Source: CAXTSE01 sp964246985 (GTDB lineage: Bacteria > Actinomycetota > Actinomycetes > Actinomycetales > Microbacteriaceae). Taken from it: a DNA stretch of 64,000 nucleotides. The stretch spans positions 62,001 through 126,000 of the forward strand of contig CAXTSE010000006.1 in the NCBI GenBank assembly GCA_964246985.1, in the 5' to 3' direction. The notes below the pieces were generated by a model. It was not told the origin of the DNA. It saw only the letters and a program-made list of their open reading frames with translations, and did no database searches. The first letter of the stretch is position 1. Every line of letters begins with the position of its first letter. The position numbers were made by a program, and so were the translations under genes. Shown here piece by piece: positions 8,695-17,536 of the stretch.

Positions 8695-9648
8695 ATGGAC
8701 CTCACCGGCGCCGGCACGACGATCATGCTCGTCCTCGCCGCGGCGCTCTGGTTCCTCTATCTGGTGCCCACCTGGATCCGCCGCCGAGAGTACCTCGCGA
8801 CCGAGCGCACGGCCACCCGTCTGCAGCAGACGATCCGCATCATGGCCGAGAGCTCGGAGGTGCCGGAGTCGGTGCGCTTCGCGGCCACGGCTCGCGAGGC
8901 GGTGCGCGCCGAGCGGCTCTTGCGGGCCCAGCAGAAGCGGGCGGATGCGATGGTCGCCCGCCAGGTGCGCCTCGAGCGAGCCGCCACCCCGTCTGTGCCC
9001 CGCGCCGAGCGCACTCCGCTCGCGCGCCCGGCCGCAGACGCGGTGCGCCGTCAGCGCATGCGCCGTACGCGCAGGCTGGCGAGCGGCCTGATGATCATCG
9101 GCACCCTCGCCGCCCTCGTGCAGCTCTGGCTCATGATGACCACCGGCGTCGTCGCCGGATCGTGGCTGGTCCTCGCCGCGGCCTTCGGCGGGGTGGTCGT
9201 GGCCGTCGTCACCCAGCAGCGTCTCGACGCGCGGTCGATGCCCAAGGCGGAACGCCGCGCGGCGATGGCCGGCCGCACCGAGCGCCCCCTCGAGGATCTG
9301 GCGCCGCTGCGCGCTCCGGCCGCGGTGCCTGCGGCTCCGGTGCCGTGGACTCCGGTGCCGGTGCCCCAGCCTCTCTATCTCTCGCGCTCTGTGGCACCCG
9401 TGCCGGCCGCCGCATCCGCTGCGACCACCGGAGCCGATGCCACGATGCGGTTGCGCGCCGCCGCGGCCCGCGACGAGCAGGCGGCCCGCCGCGCGCATCT
9501 CGAGCCGGAGGTGAGCGCGATGCCGGCGCCCGCTGCCCCGACCCCGGCCGCCGCACCGAGCCGGTTCGCCCGCATGGGATTCGTCGAGGTGGCCGACGAG
9601 GCGCCCGACATCGACGAGATCCTGCGTCGGCGCCGGTCGGCGAGCTGA
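8695..9648 (+). CDS. SepX/GlpR-like divisome membrane protein
   Basis: A protein of 317 residues. The N-terminal helix and its sequel (LYLVPTWIRRREYLATERT) are the hallmark of actinobacterial SepX/GlpR proteins, which take part in septum formation. Two further helices lie around residues 130-170. The last third is an Ala/Pro-rich, probably disordered linker ending in a short acidic/basic C-terminus. The neighbourhood (galU, RimJ-like gene, then this) is the known context of Rv0996. The assignment rests on the N-terminal pattern plus synteny. The stop is 1 nt before the pdxH start. Confidence 0.68.
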   Translation: MDLTGAGTTIMLVLAAALWFLYLVPTWIRRREYLATERTATRLQQTIRIMAESSEVPESVRFAATAREAVRAERLLRAQQKRADAMVARQVRLERAATPSVPRAERTPLARPAADAVRRQRMRRTRRLASGLMIIGTLAALVQLWLMMTTGVVAGSWLVLAAAFGGVVVAVVTQQRLDARSMPKAERRAAMAGRTERPLEDLAPLRAPAAVPAAPVPWTPVPVPQPLYLSRSVAPVPAAASAATTGADATMRLRAAAARDEQAARRAHLEPEVSAMPAPAAPTPAAAPSRFARMGFVEVADEAPDIDEILRRRRSAS

Positions 9649-9649
9649 C

Positions 9650-10291
9650 GTGAGCTCGCTCGACCGCCACGACGACTACTCGACCGACGGGCTCGAGCCG
9701 GCGGACCTCGACGCGGATCCGGTGGTCGCCCTCGCCGGTTGGCTCGCGGATGCCGAGGACGCGTCCATCCCCGAGCCGAACGCCATCGTGCTCACCACGG
9801 TCTCGTCCGACGGTGCGCCCAGCTCGCGGACGGTGCTGCTCAAGGGCTTCCCCGGGGGACGCCTGGAGTTCGTCACGAACGGCGACTCGCAGAAGGGTCG
9901 CGAGCTCGACGGCGACCCGCGGGTGGCGATCGTGTTCCCGTGGTACGGGCTTCAGCGGCAGGTGCGGGTCGAGGGCATGGTCGAGCGTGCGCCGGACGAG
10001 CTGAGCGACGGATACTGGGCGACGCGCCCGCGCGAGTCGCAGATCGGCGGCTGGGCGAGTGCGCAGTCGCAGCCGATCGCGTCGCGCGACGAGCTGACCG
10101 CGCAGGTGGCTGCCGCGACCGAGAGGTTCGCGGGCGAGGCGGCCGTGCCGCGTCCGCCGCGCTGGGGCGCCTACCTCGTCACACCGACCCGCATCGAGTT
10201 CTGGCAGGGACGCCCGTCGAGGCTCCACGACCGGCTGTCGTACACCCGCGACGCGGGCGCCGACTGGACGGTCACCCGTCTGCAGCCCTGA
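9650..10291 (+). CDS. pdxH: Pyridoxamine 5'-phosphate oxidase
   Basis: A protein of 213 residues, start GTG 9650, immediately after the previous stop. It oxidises pyridoxine or pyridoxamine 5'-phosphate to PLP with FMN and oxygen. Family motifs are SSRTVLLKG (FMN phosphate site), RQVRVEG, the RPRESQIGGWAS stretch, and the C-terminal EFWQGRPSRLHDR substrate-binding motif. The predicted recombinase frame on the other strand overlaps its last 20 nt. Confidence 0.96.
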   Translation: MSSLDRHDDYSTDGLEPADLDADPVVALAGWLADAEDASIPEPNAIVLTTVSSDGAPSSRTVLLKGFPGGRLEFVTNGDSQKGRELDGDPRVAIVFPWYGLQRQVRVEGMVERAPDELSDGYWATRPRESQIGGWASAQSQPIASRDELTAQVAAATERFAGEAAVPRPPRWGAYLVTPTRIEFWQGRPSRLHDRLSYTRDAGADWTVTRLQP

Positions 10292-12191
10292 GGGGCTGTC
10301 GAGGCCGGCGATTCGGGCGCCTCTGCGACAGGTGATATCGTTGCGGAGCAGTTTCCGGGCCCTTAGCGCAGTTGGTAGCGCGCCTCGTTCGCATCGAGGA
10401 GGTCAGGGGTTCGAATCCCCTAGGGTCCACCATGTAGTCCTTACTCGAAACATCGTCCGGATCGATGGCTTTGAGCCAGGCAGTAACTTTGTCCTCAACG
10501 GGACCACCTTTACCGGTGGTCCCGTTTGCATTCGCCGAGTACAGGCGATCCGCCTCGATCATCTCTGCAATCGGCGACGTCATCTCGTCATCGGTCACTT
10601 CGTCGTTCACGACGTAGATGCGCTTGAACAGCGCTTGGTTGAGCGCACGACGACTTGCATCGTTGAGACGCGAGTAGAGCTCGTATGGGTCATCAAGCAC
10701 TTGGAGGAACTCGTCAATCGCCTTTGCGCTGGCGGCCAGGTCGGTGTTCGTCTCCGTCAGGCGCTCCTGGACTTCCTCGCGTTCGGCTGCGAGCGTCAGC
10801 AGTCTTCCCTTGATGCGGTCCCGCGGAAGCGTGCCATCCGCGGCGAGATCGAGCAGGTTCTCCTCGCGCGCGTTGATTTGCTCGAGCTGAGTCGAGAGCT
10901 GATCGCGGAGCAACCGTTGCGATGATTCGCTCTCTCGCAGCACTTTGTCGAGCGAGGCGCGGGCGTTCTTCACGAACTTGGGAGATAGCTTGACTGACTT
11001 GTAGTGCTCCTCGACGGCAGCTTCGACGCGCTCGATCGAGGAGTGTGGCGAACTGCAGCTGTGATCCTGCTTGCCGCGGCAGAAAAAGTAGAAGTACTCG
11101 TGCCCATTCCGGCCAATGGAACGTTGTACGATCATGCGTCGGTCGGGACGACCGTTTGCGCGGCACTCGCCGCACCAGAGCGTCCCCTTCAAGTAGTTGT
11201 GATGCACCCGACGGCGCTCGCCGGTCGGCAAGGCGCGCACTCCGGCCACGCGTTGCACGCGCTCGAATAGGACCTTATCGATGAGGGGTTCGTGGCGTCC
11301 GGCGTAGCTCTCGCCTTTGTATTGGATCTCGCCGATGTAGTACGGGTCGCGTAGCAGACTTGTGAGCTGAGTGTTCGAGATCGGCACTGCTTGCCGTACC
11401 GCGGTCGGGCGCATCAGCAGACCCCGAGTGGTCAGCTCCTCGGCGAGCTCGTCTATGCCGTATTTGCCCGTCGCATACAGCTCGAAGGCGAGCTTAATGA
11501 ACGGGGCTCGTGCCGCGTCAACGACGACGGTATTGACGCGCCGGCCATCGAAGAGGTCGACGGTGTTCAAGTAGCCAAGCGGAGCCCGTCCCACGGTCCC
11601 ACCGTTCTTGACCTTCTGCGCCATCTTGTACGAAATATCCGCTCCGTCCTCGCGCGAACGGTATTCGTTGAAGGACGCGAGGATGCCATGCATGAGCTGG
11701 CCGACCGGGGTGTCGTCGATTTGCTCGGTCGCAGAGACGAGCGTGACGCCCTGCTTTTGCAGATCCGCCATGACCATGGCGTCATCGATGCGGTTGCGCG
11801 CGAAGCGGGACAGTTTGTAGACGACCACGTAGTCGACGTCACGTTCTTGCCGGATGCGGTTGAGCATCTGCTGGAAGGCCACGCGCCGGGACATTTCGGT
11901 GCCGGACTGGCCAAGCTCGGCGTACTCAGCGACGACCGTAAGCCCTAGCTGTTCAGCCTTGCGTTGGCACGACAGCCGTTGGGCGGGGATCGATATTCCC
12001 TCTGGGTCGTAGTCTGTTGCGACCTGCCCCTTGGACGACACCCGAAGGTAGACGACTGCACGCTTTCCCGGCGGCACATTCACGCCGAGGCCGATCAGAT
12101 CTGTCTCGGTGGCCTCCGGCTCGCGCGCCGCAAGAGGTGCGTCTGCAAGGTCAGCTGGCGGGTCTTCAAAGGGCGAGCTATGGGCGGTCAT
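10272..12191 (-). CDS. Large serine recombinase (integrase) read through the tRNA
   Basis: A protein of 639 residues. The resolvase-type catalytic domain starts with VVYLRVSSKGQ (nucleophile Ser52) and contains YKLSRFARN. The recombinase domain follows, then a zinc ribbon (WCGEC plus two later cysteines near residues 375-385) and a coiled coil around residues 410-490. This order is typical of large serine integrases. From about residue 587 the frame enters the antisense strand of the tRNA-Ala and the adjoining chromosome, giving the familiar DPRGFEPLTSS tail. The last 50 or so residues therefore belong to the insertion site rather than the enzyme. It is the last gene of the leftward element operon. 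Confidence 0.95.
   Translation of the reverse strand: MTAHSSPFEDPPADLADAPLAAREPEATETDLIGLGVNVPPGKRAVVYLRVSSKGQVATDYDPEGISIPAQRLSCQRKAEQLGLTVVAEYAELGQSGTEMSRRVAFQQMLNRIRQERDVDYVVVYKLSRFARNRIDDAMVMADLQKQGVTLVSATEQIDDTPVGQLMHGILASFNEYRSREDGADISYKMAQKVKNGGTVGRAPLGYLNTVDLFDGRRVNTVVVDAARAPFIKLAFELYATGKYGIDELAEELTTRGLLMRPTAVRQAVPISNTQLTSLLRDPYYIGEIQYKGESYAGRHEPLIDKVLFERVQRVAGVRALPTGERRRVHHNYLKGTLWCGECRANGRPDRRMIVQRSIGRNGHEYFYFFCRGKQDHSCSSPHSSIERVEAAVEEHYKSVKLSPKFVKNARASLDKVLRESESSQRLLRDQLSTQLEQINAREENLLDLAADGTLPRDRIKGRLLTLAAEREEVQERLTETNTDLAASAKAIDEFLQVLDDPYELYSRLNDASRRALNQALFKRIYVVNDEVTDDEMTSPIAEMIEADRLYSANANGTTGKGGPVEDKVTAWLKAIDPDDVSSKDYMVDPRGFEPLTSSMRTRRATNCAKGPETAPQRYHLSQRRPNRRPRQPLRAADG
10357..10432 (+). 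tRNA. tRNA-Ala (anticodon CGC)
   Basis: The cloverleaf can be drawn by hand: a 7-bp acceptor stem GGGCCCT/AGGGTCC containing the G3:U70 pair that identifies alanine tRNA; a D arm; an anticodon stem CCTCG/CGAGG with loop TTCGCAT giving CGC; a T arm with TTCGAAT; and an encoded CCA. It reads the GCG codon. Its 3' end is where the mobile element to the right begins. Confidence 0.97.
10410..10450. other. Likely left attachment site (attL) of the mobile element
   Basis: The tRNA 3' end is directly followed by lower-GC sequence encoding the recombinase, so the chromosome/element junction falls in or just after the T arm and CCA end. Serine recombinases use short core sites, so a long direct repeat at the other end is not expected, and none was found in the window. 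Exact limits are not determined. Confidence 0.55.
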
Positions 12192-12390
12192 GGTCGAGCC
12201 CCCGGTGCTTCGGCCGGCTGTCGAGAGAGCGGTGCTGGTGACGGCGCCCCGACGAGATTCGGGCTGGGACGCTGCCCGATTACGAGATATTTCGCCATGT
12301 CAGGGGGTCTCCGTTTACCTTCCCATTTTACCTCGATCGCGGTCCCAGAAGGCCTGCGTTGTTCATTCCGCAACATCGCGAGTGGCTCGT

Positions 12391-13179
12391 TCATCGCGAG
12401 AAAACGAACGCGCGGCCGTCGAGCTCGACCACGTCCCACGCGTCTCGCAGGTGACGTTCTACAGCCCGCAGGTCGAGCGAGACTGCCCCAGGTGGCACGC
12501 CGGGGAACCGATCGCTGAGCTCCTCCACGGCGCTGCGCCAACCCTCAAGCTCGCAGAGCACCTCGATGGCTTCCGCCACGCTTGCGAAGCTGGCGTAGTA
12601 GGTGTCGATGAAGGTTGACAGCAGTCTCGGGGAACTGGCGTCGACGTCAGGCAGGGTGAGGAACGCAACGAATGCGCGGCCCTCCGCTAGGTTCAGTCGA
12701 CCGAGGTCGAGCGCTACCCGGCGGATCGCCGCTGCGTCCAAGTTAGCCGGCAAGTGCACCGAAAGCAGCTCGTCGGCGATCTCAATCGGGGTCTTCACGA
12801 GCACTCGCTCCAGGCTCGGCGCAAGTCGCTCGTTCTGATAACGGCGACCAGATCCGTCGGCCTGCGCCTGGACAAGGTGCGTCCCGAGCCAGTCGATCCA
12901 CTCCTTGACCATCGGCGGCGTACCGACCTCGTTGTAGAGGATCAAGTATTCGTCTCGAAGCGACTCGTACGAGCCCTCGTTCGTGCGACCGAACTCCGCC
13001 AAGGCAGATTCGCGACCAAGCGCGCGACCAAGCACGTGGGCGATCAGGCGGGCCGTGCCCGCGTCGATCTCCCGCCCTTCCGCATGGGCTGCGCTAATCC
13101 CTTCGATGATTCGCGACTGAAAGCGGTTGAGTGTGCGCTCCATGTACTCGGGGTTCAATGGTCGGTCTCCCTCAGTCAT
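12391..13179 (-). CDS. Hypothetical mobile-element protein, 262 aa
   Basis: Start ATG 13179 with GGGAGG upstream. It is a soluble, mostly helical protein with no membrane segment or motif I recognise. The C-terminal half is leucine- and acid-rich (VEELSDRFPGVPPG region). It overlaps the preceding 22-codon gene by 8 nt and so is translationally coupled to the replication-relaxation gene. About 200 nt separate it from the recombinase. The context suggests a role in maintenance or transfer of the element. Confidence 0.75.
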   Translation of the reverse strand: MTEGDRPLNPEYMERTLNRFQSRIIEGISAAHAEGREIDAGTARLIAHVLGRALGRESALAEFGRTNEGSYESLRDEYLILYNEVGTPPMVKEWIDWLGTHLVQAQADGSGRRYQNERLAPSLERVLVKTPIEIADELLSVHLPANLDAAAIRRVALDLGRLNLAEGRAFVAFLTLPDVDASSPRLLSTFIDTYYASFASVAEAIEVLCELEGWRSAVEELSDRFPGVPPGAVSLDLRAVERHLRDAWDVVELDGRAFVFSR

Positions 13180-13240
13180 GACCGTGCCTCCCGTGGGTCT
13201 GGCGCACTGTGCCCAACGCCTCTTCTAGTGATTTCTTCAT
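13172..13240 (-). CDS. Very small coupled protein, 22 aa
   Basis: ATG 13240 has an excellent ribosome site (AAAGGAGGT, 6-nt spacing) and overlaps the stop of the replication-relaxation gene as ATGA. The frame ends in a TGA that overlaps the start of the 262-aa gene by 8 nt. The peptide begins MKKSLEEALG and ends in a His/Arg-rich tail. It may be a true micro-protein or only a device passing ribosomes to the next gene. Confidence 0.6.
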   Translation of the reverse strand: MKKSLEEALGTVRQTHGRHGHD

Positions 13241-14070
13241 GTGGAACCTCCTTTCGATTGATCTCTCAACAGCAGAGCCATTGCCGCTTCAATAGTTGTG
13301 ACTCGGAACAGTTCGCTGCTGAGCAGCGGGTCATCAGCAATCGCCTCACGTATGTGAGACGCTCGGCGTTGGTCGACGGTGACCCAGAGCACCAACGGGA
13401 AGAGGCCGGTGCGCGACTGCTCGACGCCGGACGACCAGTACCGCTGATAGACGTGACATTTTCGGAGCACGGCCGGCAGGTGCTCCGTGCCGCGGTCCAC
13501 CTCGACGAACGCGTGAGACTCCGTCTCCTCGTCAGCGGTGACGACGTACAGGTCGGGCTTGAGCGTCGCGGCCTCACCAGTTGCGTCGGAGTACGGACGC
13601 CAGCACGCGGGCTCGGGATCGAGCTCGAGCACGTCTCGATCGGACTTCGAAGCCGCATTTCGGAGCTGCGCCGCCAGCGCCGCAACCTCGAGCGTGTGCT
13701 CCATGAAGCGGTGGGTCGGCTCGACGAACCGGCGTCGACGGGGCTCGCCGCGCCGCGCTCGGAGGAACCGCTCTCCTGCTGCGGCCAGCTGCCAGACCGT
13801 CGCTCCGGAGCCGGAGTTCGGTCCTCCGATGCGACGCTGCAGCGGAGAGATAAAACCCAGGCGGTGGAGGCGGGTGAGCACCCGATTGCACGCCCGCGTC
13901 GCGGCGGACACGGACTGATGACCGCCAGGGCCGACTACGAAGTGCAGCTGCTGAATCAGGCGCGCGTCCAGCAAACGAAACCTCTCGACGTCCGCGATAA
14001 GCGCCAGGTCGCGGGCGCTGAGCTGCGAGCCAAGCGCAGCCATTTGATACGGCCGCCACCGCTCGGTCAT
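13237..14070 (-). CDS. Replication-relaxation family protein
   Basis: A protein of 277 residues from ATG 14070, with GGAG upstream. The N-terminal half looks like a winged-helix DNA-binding module (LIADVERFRLLDARLIQQLHF and the following RVLTRLHRLGFI). The C-terminal half contains KPDLYVV and AFVEVDRGTE, a nuclease-like D...E pattern seen in proteins annotated as replication-relaxation (Pfam 13814) on Gram-positive mobile elements. It probably binds the element's origin or transfer site. It lies between two tiny genes with ATGA overlaps on both sides. Confidence 0.82.
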   Translation of the reverse strand: MTERWRPYQMAALGSQLSARDLALIADVERFRLLDARLIQQLHFVVGPGGHQSVSAATRACNRVLTRLHRLGFISPLQRRIGGPNSGSGATVWQLAAAGERFLRARRGEPRRRRFVEPTHRFMEHTLEVAALAAQLRNAASKSDRDVLELDPEPACWRPYSDATGEAATLKPDLYVVTADEETESHAFVEVDRGTEHLPAVLRKCHVYQRYWSSGVEQSRTGLFPLVLWVTVDQRRASHIREAIADDPLLSSELFRVTTIEAAMALLLRDQSKGGST

Positions 14071-14270
14071 CGAGTGCTCCGATCTGTCAGTTGGAGGGAC
14101 GTCGTACCGCTCGAACGAGCGGGAGTCCCATCCCAGTCGGCGCCGAATCGCTGCACGATGCTGGGCAGGCGGCAGTCTTTCGGCAGTGCCAGCGGACGCC
14201 CGAGCGGACGGGCGGCCGGACGGTCGGCACCAGATGGGAGGCGGTCGTGGCCGCGGCCGAATCGCATCAT
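14067..14270 (-). CDS. Small overlapping ORF, 67 aa
   Basis: ATG 14270 overlaps the stop of the coupling ATPase as ATGA, and the frame ends with a TGA that overlaps the start of the replication-relaxation gene, again as ATGA. An exact fit at both ends is hard to explain by chance and suggests translation. The product is Arg/Pro/Gly-rich without a recognisable domain, and its amino-acid make-up is close to that of random high-GC sequence. The alternative is that only ribosome hand-over is selected, not the peptide. Confidence 0.5.
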   Translation of the reverse strand: MMRFGRGHDRLPSGADRPAARPLGRPLALPKDCRLPSIVQRFGADWDGTPARSSGTTSLQLTDRSTR

Positions 14271-16399
14271 GTCCGCCTCCGCTTCTGGTGTCCAACGGGG
14301 CGCGGAGCGGCCGTCTCGGGCTTCTGGGCGGGCGCTTGCTCGTGGAGGGTTTCGCGGGTTCCGGCGAGACGCATGGTGGCCGCCCGAACTGCATCGGCCG
14401 ATCCGAGTGCGGGAAGTGGTGGAAGCGTCCTCGCCAGGAACCATCCCGCGGGTGCTCCGGCCACGACGAGGTCGGCATAGACCTCGTACTTCCCGAGCGA
14501 CTGGAAGTCCTCGGCGACGAGCAGGCGCGTCGAGCGAGCGAGCGCCGCGGCGTCGTTCGGACTGGCTGCGAAGGTGATCTTGTTGCGCGCGTTCAGTTCG
14601 AGCGCGAGCGCCAGCGAGTTCGGCACCTGCGACCTGCCTTGGAGGGCGAGATGCCACGCGACGCCGTAAGAACGACTCGTTGCAAGGGCGTCCTCGATCG
14701 ACGTTGGCAAGTGCAGGAAGCGCTGGACCTCGTCGATATAGATCATGCCGGGCCGTTCCATCGGATTCGCTTCGCCGGCCCGCTCCATGGTCGCGAGCCA
14801 GGCTTCAGCCACTACGAGCCCTCCGAGCAGTTGCGCCGAGCCGGGACCGAGCAGTGCATCGTTGAGCGGAACGAGCACAGTCTTCTGGTCGCGGAACAAA
14901 TCGCGCATCCGGAACTTGGGTTGCTCCTGGCCGAGCACAGCGGCTACGTTCCGCCGTAGCAGGTACTTGCGGAGCTTGTTCATTGGCGGGGCTATGACGG
15001 CCGCACGGTGCGCCGGGCTCAACCCGTCGAAGACAGACCAGAACGACGCGAGCGCCGGGTCGTCGGCGACCGCGCCGACGATGCCGCGTCGGTACGCGAT
15101 GTCGCTCAGCAGTCGTGGCAGGTCGAGAAGCGTATGCGGGCGGCCGCGGGCGGCGCCGCTGCGAGCCAGCGTCAGAAGACCGGAGTGGAGAAGGTCCTCG
15201 GTGCGAGGCCCCCACCCGTCCTCGAACACCGCCTTGAAGACCGACAGGATCCCGTCGACAACGACATCCGCATCCCGGTCGCCGATGTCGAGCGGGTTCA
15301 GCCCGATCGGGTGCGGCTCGGCGGCGTCGATGAGAACGATGCGGTCAATGGCCTCCTGAGGGATGCGGTCAATGATGTGGTCCACGAGCTGCCGCTTCGG
15401 ATCAACCAGCAGTGTGGCGCGTCCCGCCGCGATGTCCCCGAGGCACAGCCGGGCGAAGATGGTGCTCTTGCCCGAGCCCGTTCCACCAGTGACGACGAGA
15501 TGCTGCGACCGATCCTCGGCGGCGATCCCGATCGGACGCTCGTGTCCCGGCATCGTCGAGTGCGCGAAGACCGCCTCATCCTTTGGCAGTCCGCCCGGTG
15601 GGGGGAGTTGGCGTGGGTGCTGCGGTGGCAGGCCTGTGAGCGACAGGTGGTCGACGGGCCAGGCCAGCAGCGGCCAGAGGCTGGCGGCCGTTGCTGAGAG
15701 GGGTGTCAGGCTCGCCGCGGCGTCGAGCCAGCGGGAGGTGCGCTCCGCGCGGACCTCAAGCCTCACTCCCGGCGAATCGATGGCGCGGAGGGCGCCACTC
15801 ACTGCGCTTCGGAGCGTTTTGTCTCGGGCCCGGACGGGTGCAGAAGTTGCCAGGCGAACGGTGACGTCGACGCGAGATTGGGAGTGATGACTGACCAGCT
15901 CGCGGCGAACTTCCGTCCCAGCCCGACGATGACCGCGAAGCAGGGCGTTCACGGGTGACTGGGTCGGGTCCAGGACATCTCGGGGCACGTGGACGGGCCC
16001 ATGCCCGCGCCCTAGGACGACCTGCAGTGCGATGACCTCACCCTTTCGTCTGGTGGACAGTGCTGCCCAGAAGGCGAATAGGGGGCTTGAGGAATCTCGA
16101 GCGATCGGCAGCCTGCGAGACCGACTGACGACGCGGGCCGCGGACAGCTCGCCGGTCGGGCGACTCTCGCGTTGGAGCGTGGCCTCTGGGAGGTAGGCGG
16201 CGAGTAGCTGTCTGAGCGCCCGCCTATCGGTTGCGCTACGTCCGATGAAGTGGCGAACGCCGACGTCGTCCGCCCAGGTCTCGAAGACCAGCGGGCGAGG
16301 CGCGCCCGGAGCCATCAGCCGGGTGAGGAATTGCTCGACCTGCTGCGAGGTGAGCTCGAGCCCAACATGGAGCCGGGCGAAAGAGAGGTCAGCCGACAT
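14267..16399 (-). CDS. VirD4/TraD-like DNA translocase (coupling ATPase)
   Basis: A protein of 710 residues. Walker A is VTGGTGSGKST near residues 303-313, soon followed by LLVDPKR. Walker B is MIYIDEVQRF near residue 550, and the C-terminal LALQGRSQVPNS segment resembles the TraM-recognition (TraG C-terminal) part of type IV coupling proteins. It would pump the element's DNA at the membrane, although no clear membrane helix is visible. The N-terminal 250 residues are unassigned. It starts 11 nt inside the 65-aa gene upstream. No relaxase or full type IV secretion set is found in the window. Confidence 0.88.
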   Translation of the reverse strand: MSADLSFARLHVGLELTSQQVEQFLTRLMAPGAPRPLVFETWADDVGVRHFIGRSATDRRALRQLLAAYLPEATLQRESRPTGELSAARVVSRSRRLPIARDSSSPLFAFWAALSTRRKGEVIALQVVLGRGHGPVHVPRDVLDPTQSPVNALLRGHRRAGTEVRRELVSHHSQSRVDVTVRLATSAPVRARDKTLRSAVSGALRAIDSPGVRLEVRAERTSRWLDAAASLTPLSATAASLWPLLAWPVDHLSLTGLPPQHPRQLPPPGGLPKDEAVFAHSTMPGHERPIGIAAEDRSQHLVVTGGTGSGKSTIFARLCLGDIAAGRATLLVDPKRQLVDHIIDRIPQEAIDRIVLIDAAEPHPIGLNPLDIGDRDADVVVDGILSVFKAVFEDGWGPRTEDLLHSGLLTLARSGAARGRPHTLLDLPRLLSDIAYRRGIVGAVADDPALASFWSVFDGLSPAHRAAVIAPPMNKLRKYLLRRNVAAVLGQEQPKFRMRDLFRDQKTVLVPLNDALLGPGSAQLLGGLVVAEAWLATMERAGEANPMERPGMIYIDEVQRFLHLPTSIEDALATSRSYGVAWHLALQGRSQVPNSLALALELNARNKITFAASPNDAAALARSTRLLVAEDFQSLGKYEVYADLVVAGAPAGWFLARTLPPLPALGSADAVRAATMRLAGTRETLHEQAPAQKPETAAPRPVGHQKRRRT

Positions 16400-16586
16400 C
16401 CGCAGCGTCCTCGTCTCGGCCCGACTGTTGCTGTGCCTCGGTCTCGAGGCGCGCCTGCTCCAAGCCGGCGAGCACGACTACCTTCATGTACTGCTCCGGC
16501 GTGAGGTCGTGGTTGAGCTGACTGAACACCCACACGCGACGATTGCCGGCTCTGCGGCCGCGCTTCGTGTAGCGATTGTGTGTCAT
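16389..16586 (-). CDS. Small basic mobile-element protein, 65 aa
   Basis: ATG 16586 has a strong AAAGGAGGTC site. The N-terminus is very basic (MTHNRYTKRGRRAGNRR) and is followed by an acidic helical half with LTPEQYMKVVVLAGLEQARLE. It overlaps the coupling-ATPase start by 11 nt. The position directly before the coupling ATPase and the strong ribosome site suggest an accessory transfer or partition factor. The function is unknown. Confidence 0.75.
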   Translation of the reverse strand: MTHNRYTKRGRRAGNRRVWVFSQLNHDLTPEQYMKVVVLAGLEQARLETEAQQQSGRDEDAADVG

Positions 16587-16726
16587 CGTGACCTCCTTTC
16601 CGGGGGCAGGGCGCGTTAGTTGCGCTGCCGTTGGGGGATCACTGGTTATGAACCTGTCGTCCGGTTGTGTCAAGCCATGTTGTCTATTCCGCAACGGCCT
16701 AACGTCGGTCGTCGCGACTACGCCGG

Positions 16727-16915
16727 TCACCATCCGCGGCCTCGACGCAACAACTGCACCGCGATGAGGGTCGCCAGGACAATGAGCCCGATGCCGAGCA
16801 ACCAAGGCCAGTTGCGCTCTAAGAAGCCGACGACGAAACCCAAGGCAAACACGACCAGGATCGCCAGCACGCAGAGGGCAACGATCTTCTGCATCAACGA
16901 AGTAGGGGAGTGCAC
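16727..16915 (-). CDS. Small two-helix membrane protein, 62 aa
   Basis: Start GTG 16915, 3 nt after the methylase stop, or an internal ATG at 16894. Two hydrophobic helices fill the protein (residues about 9-30 and 36-54), with basic residues at the end. The spacing to the methylase gene suggests one transcript. No family is recognised; small membrane proteins of this kind are common beside transfer genes. Confidence 0.6.
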   Translation of the reverse strand: MHSPTSLMQKIVALCVLAILVVFALGFVVGFLERNWPWLLGIGLIVLATLIAVQLLRRGRGW

Positions 16916-16918
16916 GCG

Positions 16919-17536
16919 TCATACCTGCCGTTCTCCGTCGGTGCCCTGTCGGGCGAAGTCAGAAGGCACCGGGTAGCCCCAAGGCAATAGCGAGATGTCG
17001 CTGTCGACCTCGTTCCCCCAGATCGCCCACGGGCCTAGAGAGCTCGGTCGCGCCCTGGCAAAGAGTTCGAGGTATGGCCCGTCGAGCACTCGCTCGATCA
17101 GCGCGATCATTTCCGTCGGCTTTTCCGAGTGCTGGGTGCGGGGGAACGAGACCACGGATTTCTGCCCGTGGAACTTGAACGGTGCCCGACCTCGCACGCC
17201 GTGCAGAAGCAGCTCGTGGCTGCCGCGGAAGTAGTTGCCGAGGCCCAGGTGGTGCCCCTTGTCCCAGACGGCTGTCGTCACGAATCGGAAGCCCCACGCT
17301 TTCATGACAGCCATACCGGCCTCTAGGGCGGCGCTCGTCACCCAAAGCAGCAGCGTTGCGTTATCTGCGGAAAGCTCGCGCACCGCTGGTGCCATCGCCG
17401 TGATCTCCTCAAGCGGCATCAGGTCGTACTTCGTGGAAGCGCCACGGCCACCTTTTTGCGCGATGTCCCATGGCGGGTCGGCGTACACCACCGCGAAGCG
17501 CTTCCGGCTTTCTTCACTTGATTCTTGTCGGGTCAT
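16919..17536 (-). CDS. MT-A70 family DNA adenine methyltransferase
   Basis: A protein of 205 residues, start ATG 17536 after GAGGAGGA. The catalytic motif DPPW is near residue 20 (VVYADPPWDI). It is followed by LLLWVTSAALEAGMAVMKAWGF and a late HSEKPTEM motif, the standard MT-A70 order. It transfers a methyl group from SAM to adenine N6, most likely on DNA here. No cognate nuclease is adjacent, so it is an orphan methylase, perhaps protecting the element on entry into a new host. Confidence 0.92.
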   Translation of the reverse strand: MTRQESSEESRKRFAVVYADPPWDIAQKGGRGASTKYDLMPLEEITAMAPAVRELSADNATLLLWVTSAALEAGMAVMKAWGFRFVTTAVWDKGHHLGLGNYFRGSHELLLHGVRGRAPFKFHGQKSVVSFPRTQHSEKPTEMIALIERVLDGPYLELFARARPSSLGPWAIWGNEVDSDISLLPWGYPVPSDFARQGTDGERQV

